A DNA stretch of 64,000 nucleotides. Source: Pseudomonas sp. LB-090624. GTDB lineage: Bacteria; Pseudomonadota; Gammaproteobacteria; Pseudomonadales; Pseudomonadaceae. This document shows, piece after piece, positions 10,750-20,166 of this stretch. The notes beneath the pieces are model-generated. The model worked only from the letters and a program-made list of their open reading frames with translations, ran no database searches and was not told the DNA's origin. How positions within the stretch are numbered: the stretch's first letter is position 1; every line of letters begins with the position of its first letter. Location: the NCBI RefSeq assembly GCF_003205205.1, contig NZ_QJRL01000008.1, positions 1 through 64,000 on the forward strand. The letters run 5' to 3'. Both the position numbers and the translations under genes were made by a program.

Positions 10750-11802
10750 TCAGGCAGAAAAGATCATGCACACCGGACTTCCGGTCGAAACCGAGAAGCC
10801 GGTCTTGCTCAGTGCACCACTGCACGGGTCGACTGCAAACGATACGATGCTGTCGCTGTCTTCATTGAGCGCGAACAGGAAGCGCTGATCAGGTGTCAGG
10901 GTGAAGAAGCGCGGCGTCTTGCCTTCAGTGAGAACGAACTCGACCGGGCTGAGCAGCCCACTGACCCGATCGATGGCGTATACCGCGATGCTGTCGTAAC
11001 CGCGATTCGAGGCGTAGAGGAAACGCCCGCTACGGTCGATTTCAATTTCCGAAGCGCGGCTGTTGCCGGTGTAGCTGGCGGGCAATGAAGGGAGTACCTG
11101 GATCGGCTGTAGCGCGCCGCTATGTGGGTCGAAACGATAGCTGGTGACACTGGAGTCCAACTCGTTGATCACATAGGCAAACCCCGCCTTGGGATGCACT
11201 GCAATGTGGCGCGGGCCGGCACCTTCACGCGCAGCAATGAAGGGTTGGTCGGCAGGATGCAACCTGCCGTTGTCGAAGCGGAAGCTGAACACTCGATCGA
11301 GCCCCTTGTCCGGTACCAGGACAAAGTTACCGGACGCATCGAACGGATTGAAATGCGGCTTGGCGAACGGCTGTTCGACGCGGTGCGGGCCGACTGGGCC
11401 GTCAAGGGTGAGCAACTGGTTGACACTGCCCAGCGCGCCGTTTTCGGCCACATTCAGCACGGCCAAGGTGCCGGTGATGTGGTTGGACACCACCATGAAA
11501 CGCTCGCTTGGGTCCAGCGCCAGGTGCACCGGGTTCTTGCCCTCGCAGCTCTGGCGGTTGAGGAAGGTCAAGGTCCCACTGGCCTTGTCGACGCTGAAGG
11601 CGCTGACTTCGCTGCAGTCGCCGTGAACGGTATACAACCGGTCTCCGGCACGGTTGAGGGTAAGGAAGGAAGGGTTGACCAGATCAGTGACGACCTGTAC
11701 CTGCTCCAACGTACCGGCCTGCTGATCCAGGCGATAGACCGTGATGCCATCACCCCGGGCGTTACGCTCGCGGGTGGTCCGCGAGCCGACATAGGCGTAC
11801 AT
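10750..11802 (-). CDS. lactonase family seven-bladed beta-propeller protein (copy 1)
   Basis: A 350-residue protein of the family that contains 6-phosphogluconolactonase (Pgl/YbhE) and carboxy-muconate cyclase. It starts MYAYVGSRTTRERNARG and shows repeated propeller blades with motifs such as VNPSFLTLNRAGDRLY, GKNPVHLALDPSERF, GPRHIAVHPKAGFAYV and FLYASNRGYDSIAVY. There is no signal peptide, so it is cytoplasmic. By eye it is about two-thirds identical to the gene at 23442-24497. Likely role: hydrolysis of a sugar-acid or polycarboxylic acid lactone. The adjoining MFS and aconitase genes favour an organic acid pathway rather than the pentose phosphate pathway. Confidence 0.78.
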   Translation of the reverse strand: MYAYVGSRTTRERNARGDGITVYRLDQQAGTLEQVQVVTDLVNPSFLTLNRAGDRLYTVHGDCSEVSAFSVDKASGTLTFLNRQSCEGKNPVHLALDPSERFMVVSNHITGTLAVLNVAENGALGSVNQLLTLDGPVGPHRVEQPFAKPHFNPFDASGNFVLVPDKGLDRVFSFRFDNGRLHPADQPFIAAREGAGPRHIAVHPKAGFAYVINELDSSVTSYRFDPHSGALQPIQVLPSLPASYTGNSRASEIEIDRSGRFLYASNRGYDSIAVYAIDRVSGLLSPVEFVLTEGKTPRFFTLTPDQRFLFALNEDSDSIVSFAVDPCSGALSKTGFSVSTGSPVCMIFSA

Positions 11803-11923
11803 AGGGTTGTTCTCCCGTTTGCAAATGCGTTTTCAAGCGGGCACCAGCCTTTTGGCAGGCAGCAGTACCCTGTGCGGCAGCATTGCTGCCGCCGCCGGAG
11901 TCGTTACACCAGTGCTTGGCGGG

Positions 11924-14596
11924 TTAGCCGCGAGTCCGTTTGACCACTTTTCGGATCACGTACGGCAGCACCCCGCCGTTAGTCAGGTAGCGCAGTTCCT
12001 GCAGCGAATCCAGTCGAGCAATCAGCTCGATCTGATCGCGAACGCCACCCTCACGGACTATCTTCAGGCGAACACGGTTATCGCCAACGACCAGCTCATC
12101 CAGACCCACCAAATCGAATTGCTCAGTGCCGATCAGTTGTAGATCGTCTGCGCCCTGCCCGTCCTGGAACAACAGGGGCAACACGCCCATGCCGATCAGA
12201 TTACTGCGGTGGATGCGCTCGATACTGCGGGCTACCACAGCTTTCACCCCAAGCAGGGCCTGCGCCTTGGCTGCCCAGTCGCGGCTGGAACCGGCGCCGT
12301 AGTTGATGCCTGCGAAGACAATCATCGGCGTACCCGCGTAACTCTGGGCGGCTTCGTACAGGGGCAAGCACTCGCTGTGGTCCGCATTCCAGGCCCAAGC
12401 GCCGACGCCAGGCTGCTGCTCACCGACCAGACGGTTTTTCACCGACTTGTTGGTGAAAGCTCCACGCAGCATGACTTCGTGGTTACTGCGGCGAGTGGAA
12501 TATTGGTTCAGGTCTTGTGGATCCTCACCGCGCTCCAGCAGCCACTGGCCTGCAAGGCTATCGGCAGGGATGGCACCGGCGGGCGAAATATGGTCGGTGG
12601 TAACGTTGTCCCCAAGCACCATGAGGGCACGAGCACCCTGAATCGCCAGGCTAGAATTTGGTTCAGCCTGGATGTCAGCCAGGTATTGCGGACGGCGAAG
12701 ATAAGTCGAGCGAGGGTCCCAAGGGAACTGGACACTGCCCTCTGCGGAGAGCGCCTGCCAGTGATGAGTACCTTCCCACACCGTAGCCAGCCGCTGTTGG
12801 AAGAACTCCGGCTTCACCACTTTCGCGGCCAGCGCAGCCACTTCTTCATCACTGGGCAGCAGGTCGTGCAGATAGACCGGATTCTCTGCTGAGTCATAAC
12901 CCAAAGGTTCACGCGTCAGGTCGATCTCGATGGTACCGGCGATGGCAAAGGCGACGCACAACGCGGGCGAGGCAAGATAACCCGCGGGGACTTTAGGGTT
13001 CACCCGACCTTCAAAATTACGATTACCGGACAGTACGACCACCCCCTTCAGGCCTTGATCGGCGAACACCTCGACATGCTCTTCCAGCTTGCCCGAGTTG
13101 CCGATACAGGTCATGCAGCCAAAGCCTGCAACATCGAAGCCCAGAGCGGAAAAATCCTGCAGCAGGTCAGCTTCAGCCAGATAGTCGGAGACGACCTGGG
13201 AGCCTGGCGACAAGGAAGTCTTGACCCAGGGCTTGCGTTGCAGGCCCAGGCGACGTGCCTTTCGGGCCAGCAAGCCGGCTTGGATCATCTGCGCCGGGTT
13301 GGCCGTATTGGTGCAACTGGTAATTGCCGAGATAACCACGGCGCCATGCGTGATCGGTTCTGCGAATGTGGGCTCGAAGTACTGCTCAGAGGATGGCCCG
13401 GCGATAAGGTTGCCGCCGCCCAGGACTTCCTTACGGAATGAGTCGCCCGAGCGCGACAGCGGTTGACGCTGATGCGGCTGGTAAGGTCCTGCAACGCTTG
13501 GCTCGATGCTGGCCAGGTCCAGTTCGATCAGTTCATCGAACTCCGGCTCCGGCAGTTCATCACTGCGATACAGGTTTTGCGCACTCATGTATGCGGCGGC
13601 CTGCTGACAGAGCGCTGAAGAGCGGCCGGTAAGCTGCATATAGTCGAGCGTCTGGGTATCGAAGGGGAAGAACACTACCGTAGCGCCATACTCCGGGGCC
13701 ATGTTCGACACCGTGCCACGCGCGGCCCACCCAACGTTCGAAAGGCCTGGGCCGGTGAACTCTACAAACTTGCCGACCACCGAGCGCTTGCGCAGGATCT
13801 CAGCGACATGCAATGACAAATCCGTCGCGGTAACACCTGGGCGCAGCGCGTTGGTCACACGCAGGCCAATGACCTTGGGAAAGCTGATAGGTACCGGCTC
13901 ACCAACCATCGCTGCCTGCCCTTCGAGGCCGCCAACACCCCACCCCAGAACACCGATGGCGTTGATCATCGGTGTATGGCTGTCTGTCGCGACCATGTCA
14001 TCGGGGTGCAACAAGCGCTGGCCATCTTCGGTGCGGCTTTCCCACACGACTTTGGCCAAGGCTTCCATGTTCATTTGATGGATGATACCGGTGCCTGGGG
14101 GGATCACACCGAAGTTGTCCAGGCTTTTTTGCGCCCACTTGATGAAACGATAACGTTCACTGTTACGGCGGAAATCGATATCAAGGTTCTGCTCGACCGC
14201 ATTGGCGTCGGCATAGCTTTCGACAATCACCGAGTGGTCAATGGTCAGCACGGCGGGAATCAGCGGGTTCATAGCGCTGGGGTCACCACCGAGCTCGGCG
14301 ACTACATCGCGCATACCTGCAAAGTCAGCCAAAGCCGGCAGACAGGTGGTGTCATGGAACATCAGCCGGTTCGGCTGGAACGGCACTTCGCAATCTGGCC
14401 CCTGCCCCGTGGCTCTAGCCAGTACTGATGCGAGCGCTTCGGGTGTGCAACGGGCAACGTTCTCCAGAAGAATACGGATCGAGTAGGGCAGGCGCTGCAA
14501 TTGGGCTGGGCTCAGCAACTTCTTCAAATCAACATAGGCGAATTGGGCCTGGTCGATCTCCAGGTTGCTCATCAGGTCGCGGGCAGTCTTGGTCAT
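11924..14596 (-). CDS. acnA: aconitate hydratase A-type protein, accessory paralogue
   Basis: 890 residues, full length for the AcnA/IRP type. The three 4Fe-4S cysteines are present in SCTNT (C428) and GCMTCIGNSG (C494, C497), and the active-site segment YGAGSSRDWAAK lies near the C-terminus. The conserved block usually reading PGTGICHQVNLEYL is here PGTGIIHQMNMEAL, a visible divergence. The ATG at 14596 was preferred because MTKTARDLM aligns with the family start; the in-frame ATG at 14704 adds a poorly conserved stretch. Its neighbours are a LysR gene upstream and lactonase and carrier genes downstream, not TCA or propionate genes. It may isomerise a citrate-like tricarboxylic acid taken up by the cluster; ordinary aconitase activity is equally possible. 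Confidence 0.82.
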   Translation of the reverse strand: MTKTARDLMSNLEIDQAQFAYVDLKKLLSPAQLQRLPYSIRILLENVARCTPEALASVLARATGQGPDCEVPFQPNRLMFHDTTCLPALADFAGMRDVVAELGGDPSAMNPLIPAVLTIDHSVIVESYADANAVEQNLDIDFRRNSERYRFIKWAQKSLDNFGVIPPGTGIIHQMNMEALAKVVWESRTEDGQRLLHPDDMVATDSHTPMINAIGVLGWGVGGLEGQAAMVGEPVPISFPKVIGLRVTNALRPGVTATDLSLHVAEILRKRSVVGKFVEFTGPGLSNVGWAARGTVSNMAPEYGATVVFFPFDTQTLDYMQLTGRSSALCQQAAAYMSAQNLYRSDELPEPEFDELIELDLASIEPSVAGPYQPHQRQPLSRSGDSFRKEVLGGGNLIAGPSSEQYFEPTFAEPITHGAVVISAITSCTNTANPAQMIQAGLLARKARRLGLQRKPWVKTSLSPGSQVVSDYLAEADLLQDFSALGFDVAGFGCMTCIGNSGKLEEHVEVFADQGLKGVVVLSGNRNFEGRVNPKVPAGYLASPALCVAFAIAGTIEIDLTREPLGYDSAENPVYLHDLLPSDEEVAALAAKVVKPEFFQQRLATVWEGTHHWQALSAEGSVQFPWDPRSTYLRRPQYLADIQAEPNSSLAIQGARALMVLGDNVTTDHISPAGAIPADSLAGQWLLERGEDPQDLNQYSTRRSNHEVMLRGAFTNKSVKNRLVGEQQPGVGAWAWNADHSECLPLYEAAQSYAGTPMIVFAGINYGAGSSRDWAAKAQALLGVKAVVARSIERIHRSNLIGMGVLPLLFQDGQGADDLQLIGTEQFDLVGLDELVVGDNRVRLKIVREGGVRDQIELIARLDSLQELRYLTNGGVLPYVIRKVVKRTRG

Positions 14597-14785
14597 GCTC
14601 GTATCGCTCTGCGTCTTATCGTTGTGACAGCATCGGCTGACCGATGCTGGTGATGGGGCAATGCTAGTGGTTGGCCCACCGGATGAAAATTGATGAATCG
14701 CCATGGCAGCGTTCTCTATTGGAGAACGCTGCTCAAGTGGATTGATCGGGTGATGGGGTCAACAGCACCAGGGTGCGGGCTAGAG

Positions 14786-15676
14786 CTAGCCTGCCTCACT
14801 GCGAATGTTGTCGACGAACGTGCGTAAGGTTGGCGCAGCGGCATCGTAACTCTGCAAGACCAGCAACAATGCGCGTACGGCCCAGGCTTCGTCCAGGCGC
14901 AGAACCTTCAGTTTGAGGCTTCGCTGGTAGGGCTTCACTACGGACCGCGGCAGCACCGCGATGCCCATGCCAGCGGCCACCATTCGACAGATGCAATCAA
15001 AACTGCTGATTCGGATTCGCAGCTTGAGCGGCATATCCAGAGCCTCTGCCTGCTGAGTCAGCAAGCCATACATGGAACTTTCACGGTGCGGGCCGACCAT
15101 CTCGTACTGCAAGACTTCAGCGAACCTTATGCTTGCAGAGGACGCCAGGGCATGCGCTCCCGGCACTACCACGACCAATTCATCGGTGCGATAAGGCACT
15201 GTTTGCAAACCTCTGGAAGCGGTTTGCGACGCGATAACCCCAACGTCAGCGCGGCCCTCCGCCACTGCGCTCACCACATCGGCCCCCACTCGTTCCTGAA
15301 TGTCGAAACGAATCAATGGATAGAGCGCGGCGAATGCTGTGATATCCGTGGGTAGAAATTGAGATAACGCAGAAGTGATAGCGTGAATACGTATGTGCCC
15401 CTTGACCCCTTCGGAAAACTCCCCCAGCTCGGCATCAAGGTTTTGCAGCGTCTGCCGCACCTGTCGGGCGTAAAAAAGCAATGACTGCCCGGCCGGGGTC
15501 AGCTCTACGCCACGTGCATGACGGATAAGCAATGGCGCCCCGGTAAGGTCCTCCAGTTCGCTGATGCGCTTGCTGACCGCAGAAACAGCCAGGTGCCGAA
15601 GGTTCGCGGCATGGGTGAGGTTTTGCGTTTCTGCAACAGCAATAAAAACATCAAGGCTTGTCAAATCGTATCGCAT
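14786..15676 (-). CDS. LysR family transcriptional regulator
   Basis: 296 residues: an N-terminal winged helix (about 1-60; SLDVFIAVAETQNLTHAANL and AVSAVSKRISELEDLTGAPL) and a LysR substrate-binding domain (about 90-290). The ATG at 15676 begins MRYDLTSLDVF as in the family; the longer in-frame start adds 24 unrelated residues. It lies first in the minus-strand run towards the aconitase, lactonase, MFS and OprD genes, and is divergent from the exported lactonase gene at 15900. It probably controls one or both of these units. Inducers of LysR proteins in such clusters are usually pathway acids. Confidence 0.85.
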   Translation of the reverse strand: MRYDLTSLDVFIAVAETQNLTHAANLRHLAVSAVSKRISELEDLTGAPLLIRHARGVELTPAGQSLLFYARQVRQTLQNLDAELGEFSEGVKGHIRIHAITSALSQFLPTDITAFAALYPLIRFDIQERVGADVVSAVAEGRADVGVIASQTASRGLQTVPYRTDELVVVVPGAHALASSASIRFAEVLQYEMVGPHRESSMYGLLTQQAEALDMPLKLRIRISSFDCICRMVAAGMGIAVLPRSVVKPYQRSLKLKVLRLDEAWAVRALLLVLQSYDAAAPTLRTFVDNIRSEAG

Positions 15677-15899
15677 TGCGTCTCCGAGCTGGCTGCGCGC
15701 TCCAATCGCCGTTTTCGTATCACATACTCCCCGAAATGGCGGATCCACGCACTAGAAACACTTCATGCTGCAGACCTGACGCCGGTCACACGTCAGAGGA
15801 TTGATCGATTCTTCATTATTGCTTTTTAACAACTTTAAATACAATGTTAGGCACCGTTCAATGGAACGGCCAATCACAATAACGAAAGCCGAGCAGACC
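15677..15899. promoter_or_regulatory. divergent intergenic region with AAATACAAT element
   Basis: A 223 bp AT-richer gap between divergent LysR and exported lactonase genes must hold both promoters. It contains AAATACAAT at 15837-15845, the same half-site seen before both CitMHS genes and before the second GntR gene. Which protein binds it is not known. Confidence 0.35.
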
Positions 15900-17138
15900 A
15901 TGAAAAAAAACCTTCTCGCACTGGTGCTGACAGCGTCCCTGCCTGCGATATCAAGCGCCGCATCTTCTGCACAGCAACAACCAGAGCTGCTCTATGCAAG
16001 CCTAGGAGAGAGAGTGCTGGGGTACCGTGTCGATCCCAGTGCGGGCGAGTTGCAATTGATCAGTGAAACAAAGGTTCCGGCAAACCTGCAATTTGGCGTG
16101 AAGAATGCCAAAGGCAGCATGCTGTATGTGGTTTCCAGCAACGCCGGGAACGGCACCTTGGGCGCCAAGGGTGATACCCATGTCTTGCAGGCATTCAGCA
16201 TCAACAAAGCATCCGGGGAACTGACAGCGGTCGGGGACGTCATCGCCCTACCGGAACGACCGATCAACCTGGGGCTGGATCGGCAAGATCGATTTGCGGT
16301 GGTTGCCTATAACCAATCCTCTACCCTCAGCGTGCATCCAATCAAGGCGGACGGCAGTGTCAGCCCAGCAGTCCCACAGGGGCAGGTGCCACAGGCAGGC
16401 ATATTCACACATCAGGTAACCTTCACCCCCAATGACCGCTTCGTGATAGCCCTGGCTCGCGGCAATGACGCGGTCAAGCAGGTACCAGACCAGCCAGGCA
16501 GCGTGAACACATTTGCGCTGGATGAACAGGGTTTGCTGCACAAGGTTTCAGTTGCGGCGGTCGACCCAGGAATTGGCCCAAGGCACCTGGCCTACCACCC
16601 TAGCCAACCCTGGGCTTACGTGGCCATGGAACGCGGCAGTAAACTCTATATGTACAAGCTCAAGGCTGATGGGTCGTTGCAGCAGGCGCCCAGCTTCAAG
16701 AAGGATACCCTTGAGCACCTGAGCAATCTCGAAACGCCTCGTCAAAGAGGCGGTGTGATCCAACTCTCGCCGAATGGACGCTTCCTTTACGTGAGCAACC
16801 GTGCGGATGCCGCCACCGAGCATGAGGGTAAACGAGTGAACAATGGCGGAGAGAACAACATCGCCGTATTTGCCATCGACCAGCGCACGGGTGAACCTCA
16901 TCGGATTCAGGTCATCGATGGTCAAGGCATCGAAGCACGCACCATGAAGGTCGATCCCTCTGGCAAATTGCTGATCGTGGCCAACCAGATGACGCAATGG
17001 GTGAAGGATCACGGCGAGCTACGCAAGCGCCGCTCGAACCTGGCGGTTTTCCGTATCGAGAATAGTGGCAAGCTCCAGTTCGTGCGCAAGTACGAAATGG
17101 ATGATGAAAGCAAATCGCTACTGTGGATGGATATCTGA
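15900..17138 (+). CDS. exported lactonase/YncE-like beta-propeller protein
   Basis: 412 residues. The N-terminus MKKNLLALVLTASLPAISSA is a clear Sec signal peptide (lysines, hydrophobic core, AxA-type site), so the protein should be periplasmic. The rest is a seven-bladed propeller of the lactonase family, with blades such as GPRHLAYHPSQPWAYV (about residue 225) and GGVIQLSPNGRFLYVSNRAD. It is clearly more distant from the two cytoplasmic lactonase copies than they are from each other. The ATG at 15900 was chosen because it starts the signal peptide; an upstream in-frame ATG does not. It converges on the dehydrogenase operon across a hairpin. It may open lactones made by that periplasmic dehydrogenase. 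Confidence 0.75.
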   Translation: MKKNLLALVLTASLPAISSAASSAQQQPELLYASLGERVLGYRVDPSAGELQLISETKVPANLQFGVKNAKGSMLYVVSSNAGNGTLGAKGDTHVLQAFSINKASGELTAVGDVIALPERPINLGLDRQDRFAVVAYNQSSTLSVHPIKADGSVSPAVPQGQVPQAGIFTHQVTFTPNDRFVIALARGNDAVKQVPDQPGSVNTFALDEQGLLHKVSVAAVDPGIGPRHLAYHPSQPWAYVAMERGSKLYMYKLKADGSLQQAPSFKKDTLEHLSNLETPRQRGGVIQLSPNGRFLYVSNRADAATEHEGKRVNNGGENNIAVFAIDQRTGEPHRIQVIDGQGIEARTMKVDPSGKLLIVANQMTQWVKDHGELRKRRSNLAVFRIENSGKLQFVRKYEMDDESKSLLWMDI

Positions 17139-17146
17139 AAATGACC

Positions 17147-17168
17147 GAGCCCCGCTGCTGCGGGGCTC
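17147..17168. terminator. bidirectional hairpin terminator
   Basis: A perfect nine-base stem GAGCCCCGC/GCGGGGCTC with a TGCT loop lies between two convergent genes, 8 bases after the exported lactonase stop and 7 bases before the cytochrome gene end. AGTTCATTC follows on the plus strand. Confidence 0.7.
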
Positions 17169-17175
17169 AGTTCAT

Positions 17176-18399
17176 TCATCGCTCGTTAGCCAGCTGTTCG
17201 CGAACTGCCCGCGCCTGTTGAGTGGTAACAGCAGGGGCGGCGTTATCCCAGGTATTGCGGATGTAGGTCGCCACAGCAGCCACTTGGCTGTCATCAAGAC
17301 GCCATGCGAACGACGGCATGGATGGCCCCGTCGGTGCCGCATCGGTAGCAACCGCCTGCGCCCCGTCCAGCACTACACGCAGCACTGTGGCCGGGTCCTG
17401 TGCGAGTACCGCGCCTGCATTACGTAAAGAGGGGAACAACTTCGGTACACCTTCACCATTGGCCATGTGACATGCCGAGCAGTTGTCGGCATAAAGCGCC
17501 TTGCCCACCACCATCGACGATGTCGTCGGATCCACTTGCTTGGGCGCCTCCAGCCCAGCATCCAGGCTCTTGATGTAGGTGGCGATCGCGGCCAGGTCTT
17601 CATGCCGCATGAACTGGGTGGAATGCATAACAACCTCCCCCATAGGTCCAGAAGCCGCCGAGTAACGATTGCGACCGGTCTTGAGGTACTCGACCAGCTC
17701 TGCGTTGGTCCAGGCGCCAACCCCGCGGTAGGCATCTCCGGTAATGGTCGGCGCGACCCAGCCCTGCAGCGTGTAACCCTGCAGGTGTCCACCCGAGGTA
17801 TCACCGCCCAGCAGATTCTTGGAGTTGTGGCAGGTACCGCAGTGTGCAAGGCCCTCGGCCAGGTATGCGCCGCGGTTCCACTGTTCGCTCTTGTTCGGGT
17901 CAGGTTTGTACTCACCTTCCTTGAAGAACATCATGTTCCAACCGTAGAGGCTGGTCCTCACATTGAACGGGAACGGCAGCTGATTGGCCTCGACCTTGTT
18001 GCGCACCGGCGGCAAAGTTGCCAGGTAGGCACGAATGGCCAGCAGGTCTTCACGCTTGACCTTGGTGTACGCCGTGTAGGGGAACGCGCCGTACAACAAT
18101 TCGCCTCTGTGCCCGATACCCTTCTGCAGAGCCTGTATGAACTGCTCATCGGTCCAGGCACCAATGCCTGTCTCACGATCAGGCGTAAGGTTGGGGGCGA
18201 CCAGTTTGCCAAAAGGCGTTTCGATTGCTTTGCCTCCCGCCATCACAGCGCCGTGTTCGGCAGTATGGCAGGCGGTGCAGTCACCCACGGTTGTCAGGTA
18301 GCGGCCTTTCTCGATGGTCGGGAACGACGCGCTTTGGGCAGGGCCAGCAGGCACCCACATCAGGGACACAGCTAGCGCTGCAGTAGCTGACCTGTTCAT
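17176..18399 (-). CDS. tri-haem cytochrome c subunit of a membrane-bound alcohol/sugar-acid dehydrogenase
   Basis: 407 residues with a Sec signal peptide (hydrophobic stretch to about residue 22) and three c-type haem sites: CTACH (41-45), CGTCH (187-191) and CSACH (307-311). This is the layout of the cytochrome c subunit of gluconate 2-dehydrogenase, fructose and FAD-glucose dehydrogenases. It takes electrons from the flavoprotein and hands them to ubiquinone or an oxidase at the periplasmic face of the inner membrane. Its ATG overlaps the last bases of the large-subunit gene (ATGA overlap, 18396-18399), indicating translational coupling. It is the third gene of the operon small-large-cytochrome. 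Confidence 0.9.
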   Translation of the reverse strand: MNRSATAALAVSLMWVPAGPAQSASFPTIEKGRYLTTVGDCTACHTAEHGAVMAGGKAIETPFGKLVAPNLTPDRETGIGAWTDEQFIQALQKGIGHRGELLYGAFPYTAYTKVKREDLLAIRAYLATLPPVRNKVEANQLPFPFNVRTSLYGWNMMFFKEGEYKPDPNKSEQWNRGAYLAEGLAHCGTCHNSKNLLGGDTSGGHLQGYTLQGWVAPTITGDAYRGVGAWTNAELVEYLKTGRNRYSAASGPMGEVVMHSTQFMRHEDLAAIATYIKSLDAGLEAPKQVDPTTSSMVVGKALYADNCSACHMANGEGVPKLFPSLRNAGAVLAQDPATVLRVVLDGAQAVATDAAPTGPSMPSFAWRLDDSQVAAVATYIRNTWDNAAPAVTTQQARAVREQLANER

Positions 18400-20159
18400 G
18401 CGTGCACCAACGGGCCAGGGTTCTTCAGATACTGTGTCCGGATAGCATTCGCAGCCCAGTAAGCCAGCGCGCCAACCGTGGCGGTAGGGTTATAACCCGC
18501 ATTTTGCGGGAAGGCTGACCCGCCGATCACGAACAGGTTTGGAACGTCCCAGCATTGCAAGTACTTGTTGACCACACTTTCGCGTGGGTTGTCGCCCATG
18601 ATCGCGCCACCGGTATTGTGGGTGCTCTGGAACGGTACAATGTTGTAAGGCCCCTTGGCCGGCTTTGCGACTAGCTGCCGAGCCCCCATGGCACGCGCCA
18701 CATCGGCGGCCTTGTCGGTGACGAAGCTCGACATTTTCAAGTCGTTGTCCGGGAAGTCGAACGTCAGTTGCATCATTGGCCGACCGTGGCGGTCCTTGTA
18801 GGTCGGGTCTATGCCGAGGTAGTTCGAACGGGTCGGGTACGAACTGCCCTGGGTGCGAACCACGGTGGTGCTGAGGTAATGCTTCTGGGTCGCTACCTTC
18901 CACTTACTACCCCAGCGGGGCGTGCCTGGAGGAGTCATCCGGTTGCTGATCGGCCAACCGCTTGTGACGTTGGACATGATGCAGGCACCACCAAAGAAAC
19001 CCAACCCGGAGTGATCGAAGTTGTCGCCGTTGTATTCGTCGCATGCCTGCCCTACTCCGCCTCCCGCGATGAAGGGATTGAAGTTTTTGTCATCGAAGAA
19101 TGCCTGAACCGCAGAGTTGGTCTGGTAGGCGTAATTCTTTCCGATGAGGCCTCTCTCGCTGATAGGGTCATACGGCGTGCCAATGCCGGATGCGAAGAGC
19201 AGGCGCACGTTGGGTACCGAGAACGCCGTCAGAATGACCAGGTCCGCCGGTTGCTCATAATGCTGGCCACTGGCATCGACGTAGATGACCCCAACCGCGC
19301 GTTTGCCCGAGGCATCCAGCTTGATCTGCAACACCTCTGACTGAACCTGGGCGGTGAAATTGCGCCGACGCATCAGCGCGGGAATGATGTTGGTCTGCGG
19401 GGTGGATTTGGAATAGTTGGCGCAACCGCAACGCGAACAGTAGCCACAGTAAGTACACGGCGCCATGGTCACGCCATAGGGGTTGGTGTACACCTGCGAT
19501 GCGTTGCCGCTGGGCGTCGGAAACGGACGCAGTCCCATCTTCGCAGCTGCCTCGGCGAACAGCGTCGGCGCGTAGGTCATTGCCATCGGCGGCAACGGAA
19601 ACTCACTCGAGCGGTTGCCTTCGAACGGGTTGCCGCCGGGTTGATAGTGGCCGTTGAGCATACCGGCCTTGCCACCAATACCTGCCATTTTTTCGAACTT
19701 GTCATAGAACGGTTCAAGTTCGTCGTAAGTGATACCCCAGTCGCGGATCAGCAAGTCCTTGGGGATGGCTTTGGCACCATAGCGCTCGGTCAGATGCGAA
19801 CGCAGCACAAAGTCGCTGGGGTTGTAGCGCCACGTGAGCCCGCTCCAGTGGGCGCCGGAGCCGCCCAGGCCGGTGCCCAGCAAGAACGAGCCATATTCGC
19901 GCATCGGCAAGGCAGTCTGGTCATACGCGTTACGGAAGGTATAGGTGTCTTCGGCAGCAGTGATCATCAACTCCTGCTGGATCACATAACGCAGTTCATC
20001 CTGTACATATCCCGGATTGAAGTCGGTACCGGTATCGCGCCACGGACCACGCTCGAAGGCAATGACTTCAAGGCCTGCTTCGGCCATCTCGATCGCCATG
20101 ATCGAACCGCACCAGCCCAGGCCAACGATTGCCACGTCTTTTTTAGGTAACTTGATCAT
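18396..20159 (-). CDS. GMC-family FAD dehydrogenase large subunit (gluconate 2-dehydrogenase type)
   Basis: 587 residues. The FAD motif GLGWCGSIMAIEMAEAGLEV (about 13-32) is followed by GMC elements, and a C-terminal STHNTGG (catalytic His/Asn area, about 523) and NAGYNPTATVGALAYWAA. A cysteine-rich insertion, CTYCGYCSRCGC, near residue 234 resembles the 3Fe-4S site of FAD-glucose/fructose dehydrogenases. It has no signal peptide of its own; the neighbouring small subunit carries a Tat signal, so the pair probably crosses the membrane together. The likely reaction is oxidation of a hydroxyl group of a sugar, sugar acid or related polyol in the periplasm. The substrate is not predictable; gluconate is only the best-known example. 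Confidence 0.88.
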   Translation of the reverse strand: MIKLPKKDVAIVGLGWCGSIMAIEMAEAGLEVIAFERGPWRDTGTDFNPGYVQDELRYVIQQELMITAAEDTYTFRNAYDQTALPMREYGSFLLGTGLGGSGAHWSGLTWRYNPSDFVLRSHLTERYGAKAIPKDLLIRDWGITYDELEPFYDKFEKMAGIGGKAGMLNGHYQPGGNPFEGNRSSEFPLPPMAMTYAPTLFAEAAAKMGLRPFPTPSGNASQVYTNPYGVTMAPCTYCGYCSRCGCANYSKSTPQTNIIPALMRRRNFTAQVQSEVLQIKLDASGKRAVGVIYVDASGQHYEQPADLVILTAFSVPNVRLLFASGIGTPYDPISERGLIGKNYAYQTNSAVQAFFDDKNFNPFIAGGGVGQACDEYNGDNFDHSGLGFFGGACIMSNVTSGWPISNRMTPPGTPRWGSKWKVATQKHYLSTTVVRTQGSSYPTRSNYLGIDPTYKDRHGRPMMQLTFDFPDNDLKMSSFVTDKAADVARAMGARQLVAKPAKGPYNIVPFQSTHNTGGAIMGDNPRESVVNKYLQCWDVPNLFVIGGSAFPQNAGYNPTATVGALAYWAANAIRTQYLKNPGPLVHA

Positions 20160-20166
20160 TTGACTC

